DNA of 64,000 nt from positions 9,502,823 to 9,566,822 of the forward strand of contig OZ025252.1 of the NCBI GenBank assembly GCA_964019135.1, given 5' to 3'. Shown here one piece after another: positions 12,901-24,900 of the stretch. Positions within the stretch are counted from its first letter, which is position 1, and the number at the start of each line of letters is the position of its first letter. The position numbers were made by a program, and so were the translations under genes. Below the pieces are notes generated by a model. The model searched no databases. It had not been told where the DNA came from and was given only the letters and a program-made list of their open reading frames with translations. This stretch comes from Arenicola marina. Taxonomy: Eukaryota; Annelida; Polychaeta; Arenicolidae.

Positions 12901-15900
12901 GCAGGCGCTGGGGCTGGTGCGCGAGCTTGTCCAGGGTCTCTCCAACTACTACACGTACTCCGAGCAACGCGCCAAAGCATTCCCCGTCGACGCTGACCTC
13001 GAGCCGCTCAGTGACATCAACAAAAAGGTAGGAGGCGACCACGTGGCGCCCGCTCACTCTGTGTGTACCGTGCTCACTGTGTGTCCCCGCTCACTGTGTG
13101 TCCCGCGCTCACTGCGTATCCCGCGCTCACTGCGTGTCCCGCGCTCACTGCGTGTCCCGCGCTCACTCTGTGTGTACAGTGCTCACTGTGTGTCCCGCGC
13201 TCACTCTGTGTGTACTGTGCTCACTGTGTGTCCGGCGCTCACTCTGTGTGTACTGTGCTCACTGTGTGTACCGTGCTCACTGTGTGTCCCGCGCTCACTC
13301 TGTGTGTACCGTGCTCACTGTGTGTCCCGCGCTCACTGTTATTTCCGTGCTCACTGTGTGTACCGTGCTCACTGTGTATCCCACGCTCACTGTGTGTACC
13401 GTGCTCACTGTGTGTCCCGCGCTCACTCTATGTGTACCGTGCTCACTGTGTGTCCCGTGCTCACTGTGTGTCCCGCGCTCACTCTGTGTCCCGTGCTCAC
13501 TGTGTGTCCCGTGCTCACTGTGTGTCTCGTGCTCACTGTGTGTCCCTCACGCACTGTGTGTCCCGTGCTCACTGTGTTCCGCGCTCACTCTGTGTGTACC
13601 GTGCTCACTTTGTGTCCCGCGCTCACTGTGTGTCCCGTGCTCACTGTGTGTCCGGTGCGCACTGTGTCCCGTGCTCACTGTGTGTCCCGCGCTCATTGTG
13701 TGTCCTGTGCTCACTGTGTTTGTCCCGCGCTCACTCTGTGTCCCGTGCTCACTGTGTGTCCCGCGCTCACTGTGTGTGTACCGTGCTCACTGTGTGTCCC
13801 GTGCTCACTGTGTGTCCCGCGCTCACTGTGTGTCCCGTGCTCACTCTGTGTGTCCCGTGCTCACTGTGTGTACCGTGCTCACTGTGTGTCCCGCGCTCAC
13901 TCTGTGTGTACCGTGCTCACTGTGTGTCCCGCGCTCACTCTGTGTGTACCGCGCTCACTGTGTGTTCCGCGCTCACTGTGTCCCACGCTCACTGTGTCCC
14001 GGCTCACTGTGTGTCCCTCGCTCACTGTGTGTCCCGCGCTCACTGTGTGTCCTGCGCTCACTGTGTGTCCCGCGCTCACTGTGTCCCGCGCTCACTGCGT
14101 GTCCCGCGCTCACTGTGTGTCTCATGCTCACTGTGCTGACTGTGTCCCGCGCTCACTGGGTGTCCCGCGCTCACTGCGTGTCCCGCGCTCACTGTGTGTC
14201 TCATGCTCATTGTGTCCCGTGCTCACTGTGTGTCCCGCGCTCACTGTGTGTTCTACCCTCACTGTGTGTCTCGCGCTCACTGTGTCCCGCGCTCACTGTG
14301 TGTCCCGTGCTCACTGTGTGTCTCATGCTGACTGTGTCCCGTGCTCACTGTGTGTCCCGCGCTCACTGTGTTTCCCACGCTTACTGTGTGTCCTGCGCTC
14401 ACTGTGTGTCCTGCGCTCACTGTGTGTCCCGCGCTCACTGTGTGTCCCGTGCTCACTGTGTGTCCCGCGCTCACTGTGTGTCTCGCGCTCACTGTGTGTC
14501 CCGCGCTCACTGTGTGTCCTGCGCTCACTGTGTGTCCCGCGCTCACTGTGTGTCCTGCGCTCACTGTGTGTGTCCCACGCTTACCGTGTGTCCTGTGCTC
14601 ACTGTGTGTCCCGCGCACACTGTGCCCCGCGCTCACTGTGTGTCCCGGGCTCAATGTGTGTCCCGCGCTCACTGTGTGTCCCGCGCTTACTGTGTGTCCC
14701 GCGCTCACTCTGTGTACCGTGCTCACTGTGTGTCCCGCGCTCACTGTGTGTCCCGCGCTCACTGTGTGTCCCGCGCTCACTGTGTGTCCCGCGCTCACTG
14801 TGTGTCCCGCGCTCACTGTGTGTCCCGTGCTCACTGTTTGTGTCCCGCGCTCACTGTGTGTCCCGCGCTCACTGTGTCCCGCGCTCACTGTGTGTGTCCC
14901 GTGCTCACTGTGTGTGTACCGTGCTCACTGTGTGTCCCGCGCTCACTGTGTCCGGCGCTCACTGTGTGTCCCGCGCTCACTGTGTGTCCTGCGCTCAGTG
15001 TGTGTCCCGCGCTCACTGTGTGTCCCGCGCTCACTGTGTGTCCCCGCTCACTGTGTGTCCCAAGCTCACTGTGTGTCCTGTGCTCACTGTGTGTGGCCGG
15101 TGCTCACTGTGTGTCCCCACTCACTGTGTGTCCTGCCATCAGTGTGTGTCCCGCGCTCACTGTGTGTCCCCGCTCACTGTGTGTCCTGCGCTCACTGTGT
15201 GTCCTGCGCTCACTGTGTGTCCCGTGCTCACTGTGTGTCCCGCGCTCACTGTGTGTCTCGCGCTCACTGTGTGTCCCGCGCTCACTGTGTGTCCCGCGCT
15301 CACTGTGTGTCCTGTGCTCACTGTGTGTGTCCCGTGCTCACTGTGTCCCGCGCTCACTGTGTGTCCCGCGCTCACTGTGTGTCCCGCGCTCACTGTGTGT
15401 CCCGCGCTCACTGTGTGTCCCGCGCTCACTGTGTGTCCCGCGCTCACTGTGTCCCGTGCTCACTGTGTGTCCCGCGCTCACTGTGTGCCCTGCGCTTACT
15501 GTGTGTCCCGCGCTAACTGTGTGTCCCGCGCTCACTGTGTTCCGTGCTCGCTGTGTGTGTCCCGTGCTCGCTGTGTGTGTCCCGTGCTCACTGTGTGTCC
15601 TGCGCTCAGTGTGTGTCCTGTGCTCACTGTGTGTCCCGCGCTCACTGTGTCCCGCGCTCACTGTGTGTCCCGTGCTCACTGTGTGTCCCGTGCTCACTGT
15701 GTGTCCCGTGCTCACTGTGTGTCCCGTGCTCGCTGTGTGTGTCCCGTGCTCACTGTGTGTCCTGCGCTCAGTGTGTGTCCTGTGCTCACTGTGTGTCCGG
15801 CGCTCACTGTGTCCCGCGCTCACTGTGTGTCCCGCGCTCACTGTGTGTGTCCCGCGCTCACTGTGTGTCCTGCGCTCAGTGTGTGTCCCGCGCTCACTGT

Positions 15901-18900
15901 GTGTCCCGCGCTCACTGTGTGTCCCAAGCTCACTGTGTGTCCTGTGCTCACTGTGTGTGGCCCGTGCTCACTGTGTGTCCCCGCTCACTGTGTGTTCTGC
16001 GCTCACTGTGTGTCCTGCGCTCACTGTGTGTCCTGTGCTCACTGTGTGTCCCGCGCTCACTGTGTGTCCCCGCTCACTGTGTGTCCCGTGCTCACTGTGT
16101 GTCCCGCGCTCACTGTGTGTCCTGTGCTCACTGTGTGTCCCGTGCTCACTGTGAGCCCGGTAGATTATTTGAGGCGAATATAACAACAGTAAATACGTCG
16201 TTGTAAATGGAAAGGACACTGATCCCCTCCCTCGCCACACGTTGCTGGCTCGCCACACGTTACTCCCTCGCCACACGTTACTGGCTCGCCACACGTTACT
16301 GGGTGTCGTTGTATGGGTTAAGGTGTCAGAAACCACTTATCGTTGAGCCGACAGGTGACACGTGGGCTATTGTTCGGAAGAGGATATAAACATATCTTAG
16401 GCGTCTTTGAGGATTGCTACTGCAGTCCATCGGAATCCTCATAGATGTAGATTTCTATGTGATGGAGCAGAAACCTGTGTATTTGCGGTGACTTACCAAT
16501 CGTCTTGGCCTGTGTTACAGTATTGTCAGTATCTTCACGAGAACGCGTCCTACCTGCGACCAGTCGAGCAGTCCTTCAAGGCATTCGCAGAAGACCTGAA
16601 GGAAGATTCACTTACAACTTTGGTCTGTATTCGCCAAACCGCACCAATCTATAGGACGTATTATCTCCACTTTGTCTAATTTCCCCGGCGGTTTTGTGGG
16701 TCACTTTTTGTGCCGAAATGTGGCCTAAAACACTTTGCGTAATCTGGACTTTGCCTTTGTTCTGTGAGCTGTGTGACTGGCTTCCATGCTGCAGACACTT
16801 TGAGAAGAGTTTAATAATGTTCACAAGCAGTGTGATTAAGTGCATTAACTTTCAATGGCCTTGTCTTTCTTCAAATGAAGGGCCGTATTGGTTTAACAAG
16901 ATGGGTTATCTAAGTGTATGTTTACTTGTAGGAAACTGCATCGGGTCTTCAGCCGTTCTCGGCGTGTTTCAAAATATATGTAGCCTACGCCAATAAACTC
17001 TTATCGTACCAGCTACTAAGGTGAGCAGACCTTCAACTTCTCTCAGCCCAATATTATTTAATATTAACCAATGAATAAATCCTACCGATATTTCGCCCGG
17101 TAGCCTATTGTGTTATTACTTTCCATCTGTCTCTCCGCCTCACTGTGTGGATCACACCGTCGCCTAGTAGGTTGGGCTATCGTCGCGTGTCTCAGCTAGA
17201 CCAGCCCAAGCGGCCGGTGCGTAGTTCGAATCCCACATGTGTAAATATCTATGTGCGGTCAGGATAGATATCCCATCTCTTTCCACGCAAAGCGTAGTTA
17301 CTCTCGGAGACATGGCTCCGCTCTGTTCTTGACCCTTCCCATTGTCGCGATATGACCTAAACAGGTTTACGCGTACGACTGAAATCCGTCACTTGCTGTG
17401 TGTCCGTGCTCTCCGCAGCCTGGAGGAGGAGTGCGCGGTGTCCTCCTGCAGCTCCACCCTGGAGGCCAAGAACATGGAGCTGCACACCGCCGTGCGGGCG
17501 CTGGTCGCCGCACTCTCCAAGCTCGACACCTACATCAGTATTATCGCTGCTCAAAGTGAGTCGCCAGAAACTCGACACTTATATATATGTACTTACACAC
17601 TGAACTTGGCGTTCCACTAAAAACTGGTTTCCTATTAAAATTGTCCCACTTGAGTCCACTTTGATTATGTAAGCACTGAATATAATGTGTGTTTTTCAGA
17701 TGTTTCCCAAGCCAGTCACCCGCAGTCTAGTCACTGTCGGCTGTTTGAACAGACCGCCAGAGCGATCACAGACTTCCACGAAGTTGTCAAAGGTATGCTT
17801 CTTGCCGCACTCATTGGCTGTGGCCCATTCTGACGTCAGGTTCGGGGTAAACGAACCCCGCATTCATTGGCTGTGGCCCATTGTGACGTCAGGTTCGGGG
17901 TAAACGAACCCCGCATTCATTGGCTGTGGCCCATTGTGACGTCAGGTCCGGGATAAACTCATCCCGCACTCATTGGCTGTGGCTCATTGTGACGCCGAGT
18001 CCGGGATAAACTCATCCCGCACTCATTGGCTGTGGCCCGTTGTGACGCCGAGTCCGGGATAAACTCATCCCGCACTCATTGGCTGTGGCCCGTTGTGACG
18101 CCAGGTCCGGGATAAACTCATCCCGCACTCATTGGCTGTGGCCCGTTGTGACGCCAGGTCCGGGATAAACTCATCCCGCACTCATTGGCTGTGGCCCGTT
18201 GTGACGCCAGGTCCGGGATAAACTCCTCTCGCACTCCATTTCTCCATTCCGTTGCCCCGCGAGGTGTATTTGCCCTATTTGAGCCTTCATTTGCATAAAA
18301 GAGACCTAGAACACCTATACTTAATTTCATGTTCAAATGGGAACCAGAGAACCGTTGTGGTATAATAGCTAGGTGAACGTGATGTAGCGGACTTATCACT
18401 AACTTCTCCTCCCAATGATAACGTCATAGATATCGCAGACAACGGCCTCTGATTGGCCTTGTCGAGGTTTTCCTCTATCGACCCGGACAGTTTCGTCTCC
18501 AAGATGTTCATTCTCCTGTGTATGTCACCCCCGCGCTGGCGTGTTGTAGACGTGTCGAAGCTGTACAACGGCAAGGTGTCGCTGGAGCACCAGCTGCCGA
18601 CCACCACCCAGAAACTCCGGGTCACGGACGAGTGCCTCGTGTCGGCTCTCGTGTCATTGGTCACGTGCACCAGCAAGGTGGGTCAAGCCGGGGTCAGGCA
18701 CGTGTCATTGGTCATGTAGGTCAAGGTAGGTCAAACAGGGTCAGGCACGTGTCATTGGTCATGTAGGTCAAGGTAGGTCAAACTACCGTCTCTCTGCCTC
18801 TTACAATGTGATACGACCACAAGGCACAGCAGTACAGTTGGTTGCCGGATAATGCTATACCATACTGGTATGAAGATCCAAAGAAGAACGCTTGCCTTAT

Positions 18901-21900
18901 TACGTATTAACATACCTTTATGACGTCACGGTATGTGTATACTCTACAAACGTTTGGCGACCGTCACACTGTTTTGTTATCTGGGCATTCTGTGTGACAT
19001 AATCAGTTGTGGTAATGTGCGGAGAAGTCATTGACCCGTGGTTTGTGCGCAACCGCTTTGTCTTGCTCACGCTCAGCGTATGCACTATGGCTTGGTTGAT
19101 ATAAAGCCCGTGATGGACTGTGTTATAGACATCTAGTTGGGTCTGGTGATAAGTTTATATGAGTTATTAATGGACAAATGTTTTTTTCTTTAGATTTCTG
19201 CGTTTTTCGCAGGAAACCTTGATTTTTTCTACAACACCTTGCGTACGGACTCGGCGCCCAGCACGCTGACCACGCCACAGTGTAACCCCGAGGTGAACCT
19301 GTACCGGCAGCGGGCAGCAGACTTCCTCAGCCTCATCGCCAAGGTGAGGCACGGTGGGGGGACCAGCACACAGCCGTCTGGTTACCATGCCGTTACCGTA
19401 CCTGGCTTATGATATATAATTTCTGCCAAATCTGGTGGGTACCTTTTAGGCTCAGGTGATCAGCATCTGGTTGATGTCTGGTGCCTCTGGGGCATGTTTA
19501 TCTAACCAATTGTGTTGTCCCGGGAGGTCCCATGTCCCTTGTCCCTTGGTCCAGTTTAGCCATCACATCCGCAAAAATGGCCTAAAACACCATATTTTCT
19601 TTGCAGCCGAATCCGGAATCCGTTCCTTACGCCACTGCCATTCAGAACCGCAAGACCCTGTACAGCTCTACAGAGAGCAGAGACAGTCTATCACAACAGG
19701 TGAGTCCGCGCACCAGACCATCTGCTCGTGACTGCTGTGTGACGTCGTTTATGACGTCATCCCTTTGTAAAGTGAAAGTCATTACTCCTGTACGACTGGG
19801 GGCGTTCATAGAACCGTTGTCTATTAAATATTCATGAAGATATTATAATAAACCTATATGAATATTTAATGTATTATATATATATATATATAAGGGTACA
19901 CCGTTTAATCCCCGCAATATGGCACTGCATTATAGAAATAATTTTCCATTATTTCTTTGCCAGATTATGCTTTATTCATGAGATATATACCTGTTAGATG
20001 TGGGTTTTTTTTATTACAATTTATTTATTTATCTCGTCTCCTCACATCTGATGTCACCCATTTACGATAAATGTCGCATGGGTGCTGCCCCCAGGTGGTC
20101 ACCTTGCAGGACAAGGCCAGTCGACTTGAACAGGACAAAGAACACTGGATGCTGGAGTCGCAGCTCATGCAGATGAAATACGAAAAAGAAAAACAGGTAA
20201 TATTGATTTGATTTCTGTATCCTCAAAAGGGTATTCTAAAACATACACTTGTTACGAGGGGTCAGTTAAACGTCACATTTAAGGTCACATGTTTCACAAT
20301 GGAAATTACGCGCACAGAAATCGTGACAGCTTTTTCGGTAGTATGAGAGGCCTTCCACGCTACCTATATAGAAGCAGTTCAGATGCTAGATATCCAAGAT
20401 GTTTAGATGCTTACTTACCCCCATTATCATCATGTTATGATTGAATTCTCCACAGGAAAATTATCCTGATATTATATATAAAATAAACAACACTTTTCGC
20501 CATCTTTCTCACTATCACCCCATCTTTGTAATCATTCTTTTCGCCATACCTCTCATCGTCTTTCTCACCATGCTTGTCCATGTCCTTCGATTTACAGAAA
20601 GTAGGCGACATACATAGAAAAATGAAACTCTTGGAGACAAAACTGTCCGGGTCGATAGAGGACAACCTCGACACAGCCGATCAGAGGCCTTCGTCTGTGA
20701 TATCTATGACGTCATCATTGACAGGGGGGCCCGGAGGACCGATCGCCAACTCTGTGATAAACGACTCCATTGTGAGTAGTGACAGTATGTGATAAGCGAC
20801 TCCATTGTGAGTAGTAACAGTATGTGATAAACGACTCCACTGTGAGTAGTGGCAGTATGTGATAAACCACTCCATTGTGAGTAACATATATAGCAGTACA
20901 ATATTTTGTAATATTGAAACGGGTCGATCGGTCTTTCCTGAGCTGGCCTAGTAGCAAATATTTACTAGACATATTGATATAACAACCTACAATGATGTGA
21001 CAAAATAAAACTTCCAAAGGACTACGCCAGCCTGTAATTAGGAAATACTCGAAGAGACTGACAACGTCTGTGTTGCAGCGTCGCTTCATGCAAAGATAGC
21101 CTTGCGATGACGCGCGTTCCTTGTCGCGTGGTATGTTCCAGCTGGGTCACGTGGCGTCCATGGGCGAGAGTGACGGCGACGAGCGCGAGAAGTTGATAAA
21201 GCAGCACTTCAGTAACCGTCTGTCTGAGCTCACCTGTCAGCTACAGCTCGCCGACAGCAAGGCGCTCCACTTCCACGCCGAGGTAGGAACACAATGAATC
21301 ACATGAGATTCATTTACTCACAGAGCAAGCTATGTAGAGGGTATAGGTCACAACGCGATATGGGTTTCATCTCATCCGTGTCTCTTCCACATCATGAACG
21401 AGAATTCCAGAGCAAGATAGAAGATTTATGCTGAGATACCCCCATCCCCCACTGGTAACAATGCGTTTTATGCTTGACTCACACGAACTTTTGTAGATTG
21501 AGAAGTTATGAACTTTATACAAGTTAGCAGCTGATAGAATATTGGGTGGGTTTATGCCATATCTAATGGCATAATGAGCCGAGATGCGAGAAACAGTGAT
21601 TAAACACTTCCAATTAGGCATGATGGGTCAGCGATTAAATCTCGCGGGATCTCGAGGCACACTGAGGTCCATGCGTTGTGCCTTCACGTTCCTGTAGATC
21701 ATGCTAATGTCAAATATAAATGTGTTTCCGCAAATTTGCTCTTCGTACTTTTATTGGTGGACGCTGTTGACGCAGCTTATGTGTAACATAAAAGCAACCA
21801 CAGGTTGCGTCAACCACCTGGTCCCCGCAAGTCGTGGTATATAACTCCAGCGTTCGTTCTGAATAAGCGTCATAACGCACTGATTGGCGCGGCGAGAACA

Positions 21901-24900
21901 AACCAGGGCGGTACAGCGTGGCTTGGCGGGTCGACGCAGAGCCCTGTCAACAGCATATCCAGGGGACCGACGTCGCTGTGACGAAACCGAATTAGACTAT
22001 CAAGACTAATTTAGCATAGTTCTATTCGTTCTGCGGTTGGGCAGAAAACAATATATTAATTCCCATGAAATCACAAATGGACACATATTGACAGTAACAT
22101 ACCTTGGGTAACATGCAAGTCATAGCGTGACCGCTCGATGACATTGTACTGTTGGGCAACCTTCCAATGACCTGGTAGCCTGAGGCCCGATGGCCCGCTG
22201 ACGATTAGGGTGAACTATCGATGACCTCATAGGGTGACTTATCAGTGGCCTGGTAAGGTGACCTTTCGTTGACCTGGTAAGGTGACCTTTCGTTGACCTT
22301 TCAGTGACCACCCGATGACCTCATAATGAACTCTTTCGGTGACCTTGTATAGTGACCGTCTGATGATCTCATGGGGTGGGCGTTTTAATGTGAAGGGTTA
22401 TGGATACTCAGGTGATTATTACCCCTTCGCCCTTCTGCTCTGGTATTATCAACCAACCGTCAGATTCGGGCTAGACACCTTTCCCCCACTGCTGGGCTTC
22501 CCCTGATCGCCAATGCACGGATGGGGTTTTAGTCCTCTTCCTCTAATATTTGGAATTCTCCTCACAGAGAAGGATGGTGTGTCAAGACCTTCTTCTGGTC
22601 TAAATATATTCTAATATCTTTGCTTTAAATTTAAAGTTACTGATACAGCAATACTTTCCTTTTGACATTTGTTTAGAGCCAAACTTGTGCGTTTGGTGTG
22701 GGAAAGTGTGACTTTCTTGTGTATTTTGTTTATGTCATCAATATTTGCATATTTTACCTTATAATATATGATAACACATGTACTGCTCGTATAGTTAACT
22801 TTTACACACCCATACAAGGTGTCCGGACTTCTTTCGGAATTATTTCGAAAATCATAATGTAGGTGAAAAATTGCTGTATGAGCAGCTTTAAATAGCAAAA
22901 GCGTCCATAAATCCAGCGTGATGGCGTACTACACAAGAACGCGAGAAAATGCATCGCAAAACACAAGATTTTTAGTTCATGTTCACTATAGCATTGTCTC
23001 TATGCCACAACGATATCAGTGCATTATTTTTGCATGAATGACCTGAAATGCTTCGCATGGGAAAAGTTGCGGTATGAGTAACTTTAAAATGATATGTAGG
23101 GGGCAAATAAGGCGTTATTCACCTTGACCTTAGGAAAGTCGCGGACCCCCAAAGTTGATAATGTTTTTTGTTTTTTTCCATTCGATGAGCTTCAGCTCTG
23201 TGAGGAATCCTCTAAAGGTGGCGTAAACTCGCCATAAACACGGGTTTCCTGTTGTTTGGCCTAGCCTTACCACTGCCTCGTATGCTCACGGTCATATCGC
23301 CTTGTTTACTTGATGGAATACCTCAGCGCCCGTACGTCTCATGCCCTTGGTCCGCCTCTCTCACACACTGACCCTTCCTCATCGCAGTCTGTACCCACCC
23401 CCCTCCTCACAGTCTGTACCCACCCCCTCCTCACAGTGTGTACCCACCCCCACCCACGCCGTGGCTCGCCCCCCCCACCACCCCTCCCCTCCCGCCCACG
23501 TCGTACCTTGTCAGTCTATGGGATCGTGTACTAGTTGCACCACGTGGCCTGGACATCAGCCATCGTGACGACCTCCTTCCTGGAACTAGACCAAGGATCC
23601 TGTAGTCTGGCCTTGTCCTTCACACGTCCTCCGCTCTCTCACTCTCCACCTCTCTATATCTCTCACTCTCTCGGTCTCTCACTCTCTCTCTCTCTCTCCT
23701 CCCTCTCTCTCTCTGTCATTCTCTCTGTCTCGCGCGCTCCCTCTCTCTCTCTGTCTGCCTGTCTTTCGCTCTTTCGTCATAAAGTGCTATGTCTCTGCCG
23801 TCAGCGCTTATCCTCAGTTCCTCTCTAATTGGTAGCTATCCACCACATTTTCCAGATCCTGGGTGAATTTTAATGGGGGAGGGGACACGAATTGACCTCC
23901 CTGTTGATTAGCTTGGTTGTATATTCAGGACACTTTAACCACTAATGATCATATGGCGTCAATGGGAGAAGGAAGGAAGAGTGGAGCCATATCCCCGCGG
24001 CAATGTTGATTAGGAGAAGTCGAAATTGACCTTAATAAGCCCCCCCCCCCCCCAACCCTCGTCTTTCTATTTAACCTTGGCAAAACTACTGTTAAGCAAG
24101 TTTAGTTTTGAATCCCACATAAGCCACTATTGTCGCGATGTTACCTACAGCGGTTAGAGCCCCGTACTTAAAGTTACAATTTCAACAAAAGGTAAACATG
24201 ACCCCCCGGCGGTGGGAGGGGGGGGGGGCACTACATATAGTTAGGTATATACATATGTGCCGCCCTTTCTCGCCTTTCTCACTCAATCCCCGAAACAGAA
24301 ATCTACAATTTCTCTCGATGTGCCCGTCTGAGACTTTGTTCTTCAAAATTACAGTTTTTGACTATATAGTCCTGTTAATATCGAAAGTGTTCAAATAGTT
24401 AACCTGCAGACACTTTGTTATGAACGTCAGTATTTATTTTAGATGCCTGTTTTAACCACAAATTTCTATCAGTGTCTACTTTAGATGCCTTTTGAACCAA
24501 AGTGTTCTCTCTGTGTCTATTTTAGATGCCTTTTTTAAACGAACAATTCTCTCTCAATGACCACAAAATCGCGCATTTCTCTCCCGCTCTCCAAATGCTC
24601 TCTGGCATGGGCGGCACACCCACTGTAGTAATGTAGTGCCCCCCCCCCCCCCTGTAATAATGTAGCGCCCCCCCCCTTGTAGTAATGTAGTTCCCCCACC
24701 CGGGACATGACCCCGTTAAATTTTTTGGCATTAACTTACGACAACAACGTTTATTTGGACTGAAAATTTGGGCTGGTTCGTTTGCTGCTTTCTTTCGTTT
24801 GCACCTTTTGTTGAAATGCTACCATGAAACGAGCCAACCAACTGCCTCCCCTTTCTATCCCGCCCTGTCAGCTATTTCAATCGTCTATCTTTATCGCCGT

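Noticed and set aside
12917-16206. Open frames of 1088, 1018, 391, 358 and 220 codons on the plus strand and several on the minus strand
   Set aside because: All lie in the 18-bp minisatellite. The frames are repeats of the same motif without any domain, and only the first about 40 codons of the longest are real PPP1R21 exon 8.
18287-18676. 129-codon minus-strand frame as a separate gene
   Set aside because: Its recognisable part is an inverted copy of PPP1R21 exon 17; the remainder is antisense to exon 13 and intron sequence.
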